NCBI RefSeq assembly: GCF_907164575.1
Contig: NZ_CAJQYY010000008.1
Span: forward strand, 62,001-126,000
Reading direction: 5' to 3'
Origin: Paraburkholderia gardini
GTDB taxonomy: Bacteria > Pseudomonadota > Gammaproteobacteria > Burkholderiales > Burkholderiaceae
DNA: 64,000 nucleotides
Shown here piece after piece: positions 49,569 through 58,877 of the stretch. Within the stretch, counting starts at the first letter, position 1. Each line of letters starts with the position of its first letter. Both the position numbers and the translations under genes were made by a program. The notes under the pieces are model-generated. The model had not been told where the DNA came from, did no database searches, and saw only the letters and a list, made by a program, of their open reading frames with translations.

Positions 49569-50273
49569 TTACCCCGCCCGAAGCGCGGCGAGACTGGCTT
49601 CGTCGAGCCATTGCCATTCACCTTCGGCGAGCGCCGCGGGAAGCGCGAGGCCGCCGATGCGCTCCCGATGCAGCGCCTCCACGCGGTTGCCCGCCGCCGC
49701 GACCATCCGCTTCACCTGGTGATATTTGCCTTCCAGCACGGTGAGTTCGAGCGCGTGTCCGTCGCGCGCGCTGGCTGCGACCGCGGCGACCGGCGCGGAC
49801 TCGCCATGCAGGAGCACGCCGACTCGCAATGCGTCGAGTTGCGCGTCGTCGAGCGGGTGACGGGTGGTGGCCAGATAAACCTTCGGCACCTTGCGTTTGG
49901 GCGACGTGAGCGCGTGAACGAACTGGCCGTCGTCGGAGAGCAGCAGCAGGCCCGTCGTGTCCTGATCGAGGCGTCCGACGCATTGCACGCCACGCATCGC
50001 GAACTGCGGCGGCAGCAGGTTGAACACGCTCGGATGATGCTGCGGATCGCGCGAGCATTCATAACCCGCGGGCTTGTTCAGCAGGATGTACGCATGCTCG
50101 TGATAACGCCACGCGATTTCGTCGATGACGAACGTCAGCGTGTCGGTGGGGAAGTCGGCATCTGCGTCGGCGCAGACCACGCCGTCGATCGATACATGAC
50201 CGCCAGTGACGAGTGCGCGGCACTGGCGTCGTGAGCCGAAACCCTGGGAAAACAGCACGCGTTCAAGATTCAT
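49569..50273 (-). CDS. rsuA: 16S rRNA pseudouridine synthase RsuA
   Basis: 234 aa from the ATG at 50273. N-terminal S4 domain (MNLERVLFSQGFGSRRQCRALVTGGHVSIDG), then the catalytic-aspartate motif VGRLDQDTTGLLLLSDDG and the C-terminal VLEGKYHQVKRMVAAAGNRVEALHRERIG. By family it makes pseudouridine at position 516 (E. coli numbering) of 16S rRNA. An upstream in-frame extension to 50381 is not family-like. Confidence 0.92.
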   Translation of the reverse strand: MNLERVLFSQGFGSRRQCRALVTGGHVSIDGVVCADADADFPTDTLTFVIDEIAWRYHEHAYILLNKPAGYECSRDPQHHPSVFNLLPPQFAMRGVQCVGRLDQDTTGLLLLSDDGQFVHALTSPKRKVPKVYLATTRHPLDDAQLDALRVGVLLHGESAPVAAVAASARDGHALELTVLEGKYHQVKRMVAAAGNRVEALHRERIGGLALPAALAEGEWQWLDEASLAALRAG

Positions 50274-50604
50274 TGGGGAGCAGAAAGACGGAGTGGCGGT
50301 GGTGTCGCGCGCAGTGAACGGGTGAGTGGGCGCATCCGCGTGCACCGGGTGACGGACTGCAGCCCGTCGCATCGCGTGCATTTTACCCGGCGGGCCGTTC
50401 AGGCCGGGCTCACGTTACTTGTCCACCGGAAGTGGGGCTGCGCAAGCGACGTCTTCAACCACACGCTCAATCGCGGCGAAGGCACGCGCCGGCTCGCGCC
50501 ACCAGCGAGACGTGAGACGCGGGCGAGTTAAAATCAAGGGTTTAGCCAGGCCCGCGTAGCGAAGTGCCCCGGCATCCGGTTTCCTGACAGCAAGGCGCAA
50601 CACT

Positions 50605-51984
50605 TTGAAGAATCCACAGCATCACGACGGCCTGAAACGCGGCCTGAAGAATCGTCATATCCAGCTGATCGCGCTGGGCGGCGCGATCGGCACCGGCCTC
50701 TTTCTCGGCTCGGCGAGCGTATTGAAGGCGGCGGGTCCGTCGATGATTCTCGGTTACGCGATCGGCGGCATCATCGCGTTTTTCATCATGCGCCAACTCG
50801 GCGAAATGGTCGCGCAGGAACCGGTCGCCGGATCGTTCAGCCACTTCGCCTGCAAATACTGGGGCGACTTTCCGGGCTTCCTGTCAGGCTGGAATTACTG
50901 GGTGCTGTATGTGCTCGTCAGCATGGCCGAGCTCACGGCTGTCGGCACGTACGTGCATTACTGGTGGCCCGGTGTGCCGTCGTGGGTTTCGGCGCTCGTG
51001 TGCTTTGTCGTCATCAACGCGATCAATCTGGCGAACGTGAAGGCGTACGGCGAGACCGAGTTCTGGTTCGCGATCGTCAAGGTCGTGGCGGTGATCGGTA
51101 TGATCCTGTTCGGCGGCTATCTGCTCGTGAGCGGTCATGGCGGTCCGCAGGCGTCGGTCACGAACCTGTGGCGCGACGGCGGCTTTTTCCCGCATGGCTT
51201 TCATGGGCTCTTCATGATGCTCGCGGTCATCATGTTTTCGTTCGGCGGGCTGGAGTTGATCGGTATCACCGCCGCGGAAGCTGACAACCCGCAAAAGAGC
51301 ATTCCCAAAGCCGTGAATCAGGTGATCTACCGGATCCTGATTTTCTACATCTGCTCGCTTGCGGTGCTGCTTTCGTTGTATCCGTGGAACCAGGTGGCGT
51401 CCGGCGGCAGCCCGTTCGTGATGATCTTCTCGCAGATCGGCGCGGGTCTGACGGCGAACATCCTCAACATCGTCGTGCTGACGGCGGCGCTGTCGGTGTA
51501 CAACAGCGGCGTGTATGCGAACAGCCGCATGCTGTACGGCCTCGCGGAGCAGGGCAACGCGCCGCGCGCGCTGCTGAAGGTCGACCGCCGCGGCGTGCCC
51601 TATATGGCGATCGGGCTCTCCGCGCTCGCGACGTTCGCGTGCGTGATCATCAACTATCTGATTCCGGCAGAGGCGCTCGGCGTGCTGATGGCGCTCGTCG
51701 TCGCTGCACTCGTGATCAACTGGTCGCTGATCAGCCTGACCCATCTGAAGTCGCGCAGGGCGATGGTGCAGGCAGGCGAAACGCTCGTCTTCAAGTCGCT
51801 CTGGTATCCGGTCAGCAACTGGATCTGTCTCGCGTTCATGGCGATGATCCTCGTGATTCTCGTCATGACGCCCGGGCTCGCCGTTTCAGTGCTGCTCGTG
51901 CCCGTGTGGCTGATCCTGATGTGGGCGGGTTATATCACGAAGCGGCGCTCCGCGGCTAAGCTCGCACGGGCCGGCAACGCGTAA
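50605..51984 (+). CDS. APC-family amino-acid permease (AroP/PheP-like)
   Basis: 459 aa from a TTG start at 50605, with AAGG nine bases before. Twelve predicted spans; family stretches: RHIQLIALGGAIGTGLFLGSAS, IIAFFIMRQLGEMVAQEPVAGSFSHFA, SFGGLELIGITAAEADNPQKSIPKAVNQVIYRILIFYI. By family it is a proton-driven amino-acid importer; aromatic amino acids, proline or GABA are possible. Single gene between rsuA and the SDR pair. Confidence 0.9.
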   Translation: MKNPQHHDGLKRGLKNRHIQLIALGGAIGTGLFLGSASVLKAAGPSMILGYAIGGIIAFFIMRQLGEMVAQEPVAGSFSHFACKYWGDFPGFLSGWNYWVLYVLVSMAELTAVGTYVHYWWPGVPSWVSALVCFVVINAINLANVKAYGETEFWFAIVKVVAVIGMILFGGYLLVSGHGGPQASVTNLWRDGGFFPHGFHGLFMMLAVIMFSFGGLELIGITAAEADNPQKSIPKAVNQVIYRILIFYICSLAVLLSLYPWNQVASGGSPFVMIFSQIGAGLTANILNIVVLTAALSVYNSGVYANSRMLYGLAEQGNAPRALLKVDRRGVPYMAIGLSALATFACVIINYLIPAEALGVLMALVVAALVINWSLISLTHLKSRRAMVQAGETLVFKSLWYPVSNWICLAFMAMILVILVMTPGLAVSVLLVPVWLILMWAGYITKRRSAAKLARAGNA

Positions 51985-52115
51985 GCGTGCCATCGTGCGA
52001 TGACGTCACGGCTCGCGGGTTCAACGCGGCCATTGCCACGCTGGACCAGACAGCCGTTCAGCAAGAAAGCGCGATAGCGCTTCGACCGTGACGTCGCGTT
52101 CAGCAGCAGCGATGC

Positions 52116-53009
52116 TCACGTTCGCACGCTCGGCGTCAGCAGATCGGCGATGCCGATGCGGCCCGCGAATTCGATACGCTTTGATTCACCAAGCGCGATG
52201 ACATCGGCGGCGCCATCATCGATAAAGTCGATCACGGTGCGCGCGGGCCGCGCGCCAGCCGGCAGGTCGACGACGCGCGCAATTTCTTCTGCGACCGCAA
52301 CGGGGTCCGCATCTGCCGGCGACAACGCCGAGAGTCGCGCGCCCACCTGGTCGAGCAGGCCGTCGTAGCGGGCGTATTGGGCGGCGGTTGCCGTGTCGGC
52401 CGGTTTGCCGGCATTCGGAAAGTGCGCGGTGCCGCTCGTGAACGCGCCGGGCACGACGATCGACGTCTCCACGCCGAAGCGCGCGAGTTCATACGACATC
52501 GTCACGGCAAACGAATCCATCGCGGCCTTCGCGGCGGCATACGGGCCCATGAACGGAGGGTAGCCGCCGCGCGTCGTCGTGCTGCTTACCCACACCAGCA
52601 AACCCGACTGCTGTGCCCGAAGATGCGGCAGCGCGGCACGGTTGACGCGTTGCGCGCCGAGCACGTTGGTATCGAACACGCGGACGATCTCTTCCGGCGA
52701 GAACGCTTCGGTCGGGCCGATCACGAGGTGACCGGCGTTATGCACGATCACGTCGAGCCGGCCGCTGGCCTTCATGATTTCAGCGACAGCACTATCGGCC
52801 GATTCCTGCGACAGCACATCGAGTTCTAAAGCACGGATATCGAAGCCGCCGGCAAACGCATAATCGCGAAGTTCGCGCACACGGCTGGCGTTGCGGCCGG
52901 CGACGTCGCGCATGCTGGCGTACACCGTATGACCGTGCGCGGCGAGCGCGCGAACCGTAAGGTTGCCGATCCCGGTCGACGCGCCGGTGACGAGAATGAC
53001 CTGTTTCAT
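52116..53009 (-). CDS. Short-chain dehydrogenase/reductase
   Basis: 297 aa from the ATG at 53009 with AAGGAG before it. Cofactor motif VTGASTGIGNLT (TGxxxGIG), NAG motif VIVHNAGHLV, catalytic Ser in VWVSSTTTRGG and YAAAK. Long C-terminal part (ADPVAVAEEIARVVDLPAG) as in larger classical SDRs. Probably co-transcribed with the upstream SDR (131-base gap) and controlled by the divergent LysR regulator. Substrate unknown. Confidence 0.9.
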   Translation of the reverse strand: MKQVILVTGASTGIGNLTVRALAAHGHTVYASMRDVAGRNASRVRELRDYAFAGGFDIRALELDVLSQESADSAVAEIMKASGRLDVIVHNAGHLVIGPTEAFSPEEIVRVFDTNVLGAQRVNRAALPHLRAQQSGLLVWVSSTTTRGGYPPFMGPYAAAKAAMDSFAVTMSYELARFGVETSIVVPGAFTSGTAHFPNAGKPADTATAAQYARYDGLLDQVGARLSALSPADADPVAVAEEIARVVDLPAGARPARTVIDFIDDGAADVIALGESKRIEFAGRIGIADLLTPSVRT

Positions 53010-53140
53010 GTTTCTGCTCCTTCTCTTGCGTATGAGTGGGGCGTGCGGCTGCGCCGCAGATTTGTCGATCGGCGTGCCGGCGCATTCGCAGGCGGCACGC
53101 ACGAGACGTGGCGCGCTCGCCGTTCGCGCATGTTTTCGCT

Positions 53141-53872
53141 TCAGACGATTCCGCCGTTGGCGCGCAGCGTCTGGCCGTTGATCCACGCGCCATCCGGACC
53201 GACGAGAAAGGCGACGGCGGCAGCGATGTCATCCGGCGTGCCGAGGCGTTCGAGCGGCGCGGCCTTGGCAAGTTTGTCGATCGTTTCCTGCGACTTGCCC
53301 GTGAGGAAGAGGTCCGTGGCCGTCGGTCCCGGCGCGACCGCGTTGACGGTGATGCTGCGACCGCGCATTTCCTTGGCGAGGATGTTCGTCATCGTTTCAA
53401 TTGCGGACTTCGTGGCCGCATAGACCGCGTAGCCCGGAAAGGCGAGACCGATGACGCTGGTCGAAAAGTTGACGATCCGGCCGCCGTCGTTCAGGCGCGT
53501 TGCGGCCTCGCGCATCGTGTTGAAGCTGCCCTTCAGGTTGATCGCGAAAACGCGGTCGAACGTGTCGTCGTCGTGTTCGGCGAGCGGTTTCACAGCGGGC
53601 ATGATGCCGGCGTTGTTCACGAGAACGTCGATCTTGCCGAGTTGCGTTTCGACCGCGTCGAACATCTCGCGCACCGACTTCGCGCTCGACACATCCGCCT
53701 TCATGGCGAACGCCTTGCCGCCCGCCGCGGCGATTTCCGCAACGACTGCGTCAGCTTCCTCGACGCGATTCGAGTAATTCACGACGACGGTCATGCCGTC
53801 GTGCGCCAGACGTTTCGCGATGCTGGCGCCGATGCCGCGGGATGCTCCGGTAACAAGTGCGATCTTGCTCAT
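53141..53872 (-). CDS. Short-chain dehydrogenase/reductase (FabG-like)
   Basis: 243 aa from the ATG at 53872. TGASRGIGASIAKRL cofactor loop, NNAG in VLVNNAGIMPA, catalytic Ser in IVNFSTSVIG and YAATK, plus C-terminal LERLGTPDDIAAAVAFLVG typical of 3-oxoacyl-ACP-reductase-like proteins. First gene after the divergent promoter shared with the LysR gene, so it is the likely regulated target. Actual substrate unknown. Confidence 0.92.
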   Translation of the reverse strand: MSKIALVTGASRGIGASIAKRLAHDGMTVVVNYSNRVEEADAVVAEIAAAGGKAFAMKADVSSAKSVREMFDAVETQLGKIDVLVNNAGIMPAVKPLAEHDDDTFDRVFAINLKGSFNTMREAATRLNDGGRIVNFSTSVIGLAFPGYAVYAATKSAIETMTNILAKEMRGRSITVNAVAPGPTATDLFLTGKSQETIDKLAKAAPLERLGTPDDIAAAVAFLVGPDGAWINGQTLRANGGIV

Positions 53873-53961
53873 GATGCTGCTCCTTGAATGGGTTCGAAAG
53901 GGGTTCAGTGATGCTGTGAATGCATTCTGCACGCGCTATCGAATTGGATAAATACGGTAGG

Positions 53962-53980
53962 ATTGCCATAACTGTGCAAT
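53962..53980. promoter_or_regulatory. LysR box between the SDR gene and the LysR regulator gene
   Basis: ATTGC-N9-GCAAT (arms at 53962-53966 and 53976-53980), a textbook T-N11-A LysR-type binding site. It sits 16 bases before the regulator ATG and about 90 bases before the SDR start, as expected for a site controlling both divergent genes. Confidence 0.65.
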
Positions 53981-53996
53981 CTTGATCAACAATTGT

Positions 53997-54923
53997 ATGG
54001 ACCGCTTTCATTCGATGCAGGTATTCACGCGGATCGTCGAGCTGGGCAGCTTCACGGCTGCGGCCGATGCGCTGAACCTGCCGCGCGCCACTGTTACGCA
54101 CGCGATCAAGCAGCTCGAAGCGCGGCTTGGCGTGCGTCTGCTTCAGCGCACGACGCGCAGTGTCAGCGCGACGCTCGACGGCGACGCCTACTACCGGCGC
54201 TGCGTGCGGCTACTGGCCGATCTGGAGGAGACGGAGTCGGTATTCACGGAGGCTTCGCTGAAGCCGAAGGGCAAGCTGCGGGTCGACATGCAGGCCACGC
54301 TCGCTCACGAGATCGTGCTGCCCGAGCTGGCTGCGTTCTGCGAACGGTACCCGGAGCTGGATCTGGATATCGGCTTTGGCGATCGCACCGTCGACATGGT
54401 GCGCGAGGGCTTCGACTGCGTGCTGCGGGCCGGCACGCCGAAGGATTCGACGATGGTGGCGCGCCGGCTTGCCGACATGGCGCAGGTGACGTGCGCGAGC
54501 AGCGCTTATCTCGACCGTCACGGCGAACCGCGAACACTTGAGGACCTGAAAGACCACTGGGCGGTGAATTACACGCTGGCCGCGACGGGGCGTGCGTGGC
54601 CGTTCGAATTTGTGATCGACGGCGTGCGGCGCGAGATCGAGATGAAGGGGCGCATTTCGGTATCGAACGCGGATGCGTACTTCTCGTGCTGTGTCGCGGG
54701 AATGGGGCTCGTGCAGGTGCCGCGATATCACGCGATGCAGGCCATCGCGAACGGCACGGTGCGCGAAGTGCTGAAAAACTGTCCACTGCCGACGATGCCG
54801 GTATCGGCGATGTATCCGCATCACCGGCAGCTGTCGCCGCGGGTGCGCGTGTTCGTGGACTGGCTGGCGGGGCTTTTCGGCCGGTGGGACGCGGGCGCGG
54901 CGGGCGATGCACGCGTGGGCTGA
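53997..54923 (+). CDS. LysR-family transcriptional regulator
   Basis: 308 aa from the ATG at 53997 (a TTG at 53982 is in frame but less likely). N-terminal winged helix: MQVFTRIVELGSFTAAADALNLPRATVTHAIKQLEARLGVRLLQRTTRSVSATLDG. Effector domain follows (GKLRVDMQATLAHEIVLPELAAFCERYPELDLDIGFGDR), of the CrgA/AaeR-like group. It most likely controls the divergent SDR gene through the box at 53962-53980. Effector unknown. Confidence 0.93.
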   Translation: MDRFHSMQVFTRIVELGSFTAAADALNLPRATVTHAIKQLEARLGVRLLQRTTRSVSATLDGDAYYRRCVRLLADLEETESVFTEASLKPKGKLRVDMQATLAHEIVLPELAAFCERYPELDLDIGFGDRTVDMVREGFDCVLRAGTPKDSTMVARRLADMAQVTCASSAYLDRHGEPRTLEDLKDHWAVNYTLAATGRAWPFEFVIDGVRREIEMKGRISVSNADAYFSCCVAGMGLVQVPRYHAMQAIANGTVREVLKNCPLPTMPVSAMYPHHRQLSPRVRVFVDWLAGLFGRWDAGAAGDARVG

Positions 54924-54960
54924 GCAGTGACGCCGGGCGGAACTTTCAGGCGTAAAAAAC

Positions 54961-55000
54961 AAAACCCGCGGCATCGTCATGATGGGCGCGGGTTTTTGCT
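54961..55000. terminator. Bidirectional terminator between the LysR gene and tRNA-Leu
   Basis: Ten-bp stem AAAACCCGCG / CGCGGGTTTT (54961-54970, 54987-54996), 16-base loop, T runs on both strands. Serves the LysR gene (plus) and the tRNA-Leu transcript (minus). Confidence 0.85.
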
Positions 55001-55031
55001 ACTGCTTTTTTTACTGCATGAAGCGATGTTC

Positions 55032-55116
55032 TGGTGCCCAGGGCCGGACTCGAACCGGCACGCCTTGCGGCGGGGGATTTTGAGTCCCCTGCGTCTACCT
55101 GTTTCACCACCTGGGC
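55032..55116 (-). tRNA. tRNA-Leu, anticodon CAA
   Basis: On the minus strand the 5' end is GCCCAGG and the 3' end is CCTGGGCACCA, with encoded CCA. The anticodon stem is GGGGA/TCCCC around the loop CTCAAAA, giving anticodon CAA (reads UUG). A long variable arm (GCCGCAAGGCG region) and the T arm GCCGGTTCGAACCGGC confirm a class II leucine tRNA of 85 bases. Confidence 0.97.
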
Positions 55117-55261
55117 TTGTGGGTGCTTATGGGTAATACGTCGATGTTGCCTTGATATTTCCTCGCGCGGAAGTAACCTGGCGCTGCGGGAAACGCGGAT
55201 TATGGCTGAAAACGCGTCTCCGGGCAAGTTGCCGGGCGGCCCGCCACGGCCGCGACGGCCC

Positions 55262-56653
55262 TCAAAGCGTGCGCGAAAACCGCTCCAGCGTCTGCTGGCC
55301 GAGATAGCGGTCGAACACCATTGCGATATTGCGCACCAGCATCCGGCCCGCGGGCAGCACATCCAGACGTCGCGCGCCGATCGACACGAGCCCGTCGTCC
55401 GCGAACGATTGCAGGTGGGCGAGTTCCGGCGCGAACGTCTCGGTGAAATCGATGCCGTACGTCGCGTCGAATTCGTCGAAACGCAGTTCGAGATTGCACA
55501 TCAATTGCGTGATGACATCGCGACGCAGGCGGTCGTCGTGCGTCAGACGCACGCCTCGCGTGATCGCGAGGCGATCCGCATCGATCGCTTCGGCCCATGC
55601 GGGCAGTTCTTTTTCGTTCTGCGCGTACACATCGCCGACCTTGCCGATCGACGATGCGCCGAAGCCGATCAGATCGCATTCCGCCCGCGTGCTGTAGCCC
55701 TGGAAATTGCGATGCAGCGTGCGCTGCGCCTGCGCGCGTGCGAGTTCATCGGAGGGCAGCGCGAAGTGATCCATGCCGATGTACACGTATCCCGCACCGG
55801 TCAGACGCTCGACCACGCGACGCAGGATCGCGAGCCGCACTTCCGGCGAGGGCAGCGTTGCCGGGTCCATCTGGCGTTGCATCTTGAAGCGTTGCGGCAT
55901 GTGCGCGTAGCCGAACACCGATAGCCGGTCGGGCGCGAGCGCGAGCATGGTGTCGAGCGTGTTGCTGAAGCTGTCGACGGTTTGATGCGGCAACCCGTAG
56001 ATCAGATCGACCCCGATCGAATGGAAACCGTGCGCGCGCGCCGCGTGCATCACGCTGCTGGTCATTTCGAGGGGCTGGATGCGGTTGATGGCCTGCTGCA
56101 CACGCAGATCGAAGTCCTGCACGCCGAGACTCAAACGGTTGAAGCCCATCGAGCGCAGGTGCGCGACCGTTTCCGGCGAAGCCTCGCGCGGGTCGACCTC
56201 GATCGAATATTCACCGTGCGCGTCGGGCGCGAGCTGGAAGTGTTCGCGCGTGGCCGCCATCAGTTCGGCCATTTCGTCGTGCGAGAGAAACGTCGGTGTG
56301 CCGCCGCCCCAATGCAGTTGCGACACGACACGCTTCGTATCGAACAACGCCGCCTGCAACGCGACCTCACGTTTCAACCGGTCGAGATAGGGACGCGCAT
56401 GCGCACGGTTCTTCGTCACGACCTTGTTGCAGCCGCAATAGAAGCAGACGGTGTCGCAAAACGGAATGTGGAAATACAGCGAAAGGTCGGTGCCTGCCGC
56501 GCCAGGATCGGCTGCGGCGCGTGTGTAATCGGCCAGGCTGAAATCGTCGCGGAACTGAAGTGCCGTTGGATAGGACGTATACCGTGGGCCGTTTGCGTTG
56601 TACTTCGCGAGGAGGTCGGGGCGAAAGAGCGTGTCGGTGTCGGCGGCGGTCAT
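55262..56653 (-). CDS. hemN: Oxygen-independent coproporphyrinogen III dehydrogenase
   Basis: 463 aa from the ATG at 56653 (MTAADTDTLFRPDLLAKYNANGPRYTSYPTA). Radical-SAM motif HIPFCDTVCFYCGCNKV (CxxxCxxC), then LHWGGGTPTFL, RLSLGVQDFD, GVDLIYGLPHQT and RNFQGYSTRAECDLIGFGASSIG, all HemN-specific. It oxidatively decarboxylates coproporphyrinogen III in anaerobic heme synthesis. The in-frame reading upstream of 56653 is not family-like. Confidence 0.95.
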   Translation of the reverse strand: MTAADTDTLFRPDLLAKYNANGPRYTSYPTALQFRDDFSLADYTRAAADPGAAGTDLSLYFHIPFCDTVCFYCGCNKVVTKNRAHARPYLDRLKREVALQAALFDTKRVVSQLHWGGGTPTFLSHDEMAELMAATREHFQLAPDAHGEYSIEVDPREASPETVAHLRSMGFNRLSLGVQDFDLRVQQAINRIQPLEMTSSVMHAARAHGFHSIGVDLIYGLPHQTVDSFSNTLDTMLALAPDRLSVFGYAHMPQRFKMQRQMDPATLPSPEVRLAILRRVVERLTGAGYVYIGMDHFALPSDELARAQAQRTLHRNFQGYSTRAECDLIGFGASSIGKVGDVYAQNEKELPAWAEAIDADRLAITRGVRLTHDDRLRRDVITQLMCNLELRFDEFDATYGIDFTETFAPELAHLQSFADDGLVSIGARRLDVLPAGRMLVRNIAMVFDRYLGQQTLERFSRTL

Positions 56654-56889
56654 GGAAATGGTGTGATGGCGCGGCGCTGAACGAACCGCGCGCCATCGGC
56701 ATTCACGAATCGAGGCGCGTCGGACAGCGCGGGCGCCTTGTGGGCGTGGCGTTTCGAACCCGACGAGTGTACGTGAGCGCTCGCGATGAACATTGTGTAA
56801 AAAGGTCGCACGCGCGGCGATGGCACAATGCGGGTCGGGCGCATGCTCGCCTCTGTTAGAAGGTTGGTGTTCCAGGAATTTTCGTCGTG

Positions 56890-57210
56890 ATGGTTGCTTC
56901 CTTGCAGGTTTCTCCGTTTGCCGTGCCGGACCACGCGTGCCGCCCTGATTGCGGCGCGTGCTGCATCGCGCCTTCGATTTCGAGCCCGATTCCCGGCATG
57001 CCGAACGGCAAACCCGCTGGCGTGCGGTGCGTGCAGCTCGGCGACGATCTGCGCTGTGCGATTTTCGGAGCGCCGGAGCGGCCCGCATGCTGCTCCGGGC
57101 TACAACCGCAAACGGACATGTGCGGCACGTCGCGCACTGAAGCGCTCGCGTGGCTCACGACGCTCGAAGCCGATACGCAGCCTTCGCGGCCACATCAATC
57201 GTTATCGTGA
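56890..57210 (+). CDS. YkgJ-type cysteine-cluster protein
   Basis: 106 aa from ATG 56890 (an adjacent GTG at 56887 is possible). Cysteines are spaced as in YkgJ/UPF0153 proteins: [15 protein letters not shown] at the N-terminus, then [35 protein letters not shown]. These probably bind Zn or an Fe-S cluster. Function unknown. Divergent from hemN. Confidence 0.85.
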   Translation: MVASLQVSPFAVPDHACRPDCGACCIAPSISSPIPGMPNGKPAGVRCVQLGDDLRCAIFGAPERPACCSGLQPQTDMCGTSRTEALAWLTTLEADTQPSRPHQSLS

Positions 57211-57290
57211 GCGCAGCAAGGCGTGCTGACCCAGACGGCATTCATCCCGATCCGTTGCACGTTCGACATGGTTTCAACAGGGGGTTTCGC

Positions 57291-57875
57291 ATGACTCAAG
57301 CCGCCGCGCCAGCGAGGCGCCGGTTCCTGCTCGCCGCGTGCGCCGCGGCTGGCGTCAGCGTTTCGCTGGCCGCGTGTGCCGCATCGACGTTTCCGTTCAT
57401 TCCGGACCACTACACGTTCTCGCCGCAGCAGGTGCAGGAAGCGGTACAACGCAAGTTTCCGTATCAGCGGACGGTCTCGCAGGTGTTCGATGTCGCGTTG
57501 ACGAATCCTGTCGTTGGCTTTCTGCCGGACACGAACCGTGTGTCCGTGAAGCTCGATGCGCGGCTGGTGAGCCCGTTCATGCCGCAACCGGTGAACGGTG
57601 TATTCACGCTATCGAGTGAGCTTGCGTACGACGCGACGATGCGCGCGGTAGTGCTGAAGCAGCCGACGGTCGACAACGTCACGGTCAGCGGCGACGCGCA
57701 GGCCTACACGCAGCAGATCAACGCCGCCGCCGCGCTGCTCGCGACGCAGTTGCTGACCAACTATCCGATCTACACCTTCAAGCCCGAACAGTTGCAATTT
57801 GCCGGTGTGAATTACGAACCCGGTACAATCACTATCCTTACAAACGGCATACGCGTGCAGATCGTCGAAAAATGA
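57291..57875 (+). CDS. DUF1439-like (YceB-type) lipoprotein
   Basis: 194 aa from the ATG at 57291. Arg-rich N-terminus (ARRRFLLAAC) and a second hydrophobic stretch ending in the lipobox LAAC at Cys29, so an outer- or inner-membrane lipoprotein is likely; a Tat-like start (RRRFLL) is also noted. The mature part (FSPQQVQEAVQRKFPYQRTVSQVFDVALTNP, then VNGVFTLSSELAYDA) matches the DUF1439 pattern. Role unknown; lies before uppP. Confidence 0.8.
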   Translation: MTQAAAPARRRFLLAACAAAGVSVSLAACAASTFPFIPDHYTFSPQQVQEAVQRKFPYQRTVSQVFDVALTNPVVGFLPDTNRVSVKLDARLVSPFMPQPVNGVFTLSSELAYDATMRAVVLKQPTVDNVTVSGDAQAYTQQINAAAALLATQLLTNYPIYTFKPEQLQFAGVNYEPGTITILTNGIRVQIVEK

Positions 57876-57947
57876 CGGATGCGCGGCCGGCGGGGCCGCG
57901 CGACGCTGGCTGGCCCAATCAGAACACCTTCAGAAAAAGGGCCCCGG

Positions 57948-58781
57948 ATGGACTGGATATTGATCTGCAAGGCGCTGGTTCTTGGCGTCGTCGAAGGCTT
58001 GACGGAGTTTTTGCCGGTGTCGAGCACCGGGCATCTGATCGTTGCGGGAAGTCTGCTCAACTTCAATCCCCCAGACGCGAAGACGTTCGACGTCGTGATC
58101 CAGCTCGGCGCGATTTTCGCGGTGTGCTGGGAGTACCGTCGCAAGATCGGCAGCGTCGTGAGCGGTCTGCCATCGCAGCCCCTCGCGCGGCGCTTCACAT
58201 TGAACGTGATCATCGCGACGATTCCCGCGATCGTGCTCGGTCTGCTGTTCGAAAAAGCGATCAAGGCAGCGCTGTTCTCACCGGTGCCGGTTGCACTGGC
58301 GCTCGTGACCGGCGGTCTCGTGATCCTGTGGGCCGAGGCGCGTCAGCGTGACGGGGGCACCGCGCCGCGCGTGCATTCGGTCGACGATCTCACACCGCTC
58401 GACGCGCTCAAGGTCGGCGTCGCGCAGTGCTTCGCGCTGGTGCCGGGCATGTCGCGCTCGGGCTCGACGATCATCGGCGGGATGCTGTTCGGTCTCGACC
58501 GGCGCGTTGCCACCGAGTTCTCGTTTTTCCTCGCGATTCCGATCATCTTCGGCGCGACGCTCTACGAGATGGTCAAAAGCTGGCACACGCTGACCACCGA
58601 TGCGCTCGGCCTTTTTGCAGTCGGCCTGATCGCCGCGTTCATCAGCGCGTTTGTGTGCGTGCGCTGGCTGTTGCGTTACATCGCGGCGCACGATTTCACG
58701 GTATTCGCGTGGTACCGGATCGGCTTTGGTCTGCTGATTTTGCTGATCGGTTATAGCGGCGGGTTGAGCTGGGCCGATTGA
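57948..58781 (+). CDS. uppP: Undecaprenyl-diphosphatase (BacA/UppP)
   Basis: 277 aa from the ATG at 57948. Motifs: [20 protein letters not shown] and [17 protein letters not shown], the two conserved active-site regions, and [13 protein letters not shown]. Integral membrane enzyme recycling undecaprenyl pyrophosphate for peptidoglycan and other envelope polymers; also gives bacitracin tolerance. The in-frame reading upstream of 57948 is not family-like. Confidence 0.96.
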   Translation: MDWILICKALVLGVVEGLTEFLPVSSTGHLIVAGSLLNFNPPDAKTFDVVIQLGAIFAVCWEYRRKIGSVVSGLPSQPLARRFTLNVIIATIPAIVLGLLFEKAIKAALFSPVPVALALVTGGLVILWAEARQRDGGTAPRVHSVDDLTPLDALKVGVAQCFALVPGMSRSGSTIIGGMLFGLDRRVATEFSFFLAIPIIFGATLYEMVKSWHTLTTDALGLFAVGLIAAFISAFVCVRWLLRYIAAHDFTVFAWYRIGFGLLILLIGYSGGLSWAD

Positions 58782-58812
58782 GATTGCGCACTTCCATAGC
58801 GCACGTTGAATG

Positions 58813-58845
58813 AAAAAGGACCGCCTGGTGTGGAGCGGTCCTTGT
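58813..58845 (-). terminator. Terminator between uppP and trmB
   Basis: Nine-bp stem AAGGACCGC / GCGGTCCTT (58816-58824, 58835-58843), ten-base loop. The T run is best on the minus strand (trmB end); the plus side has GTTCATTTT only. Confidence 0.75.
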
Positions 58846-58877
58846 TCATTTTCATGTCCGGCGAAATCCGGCTGCGT

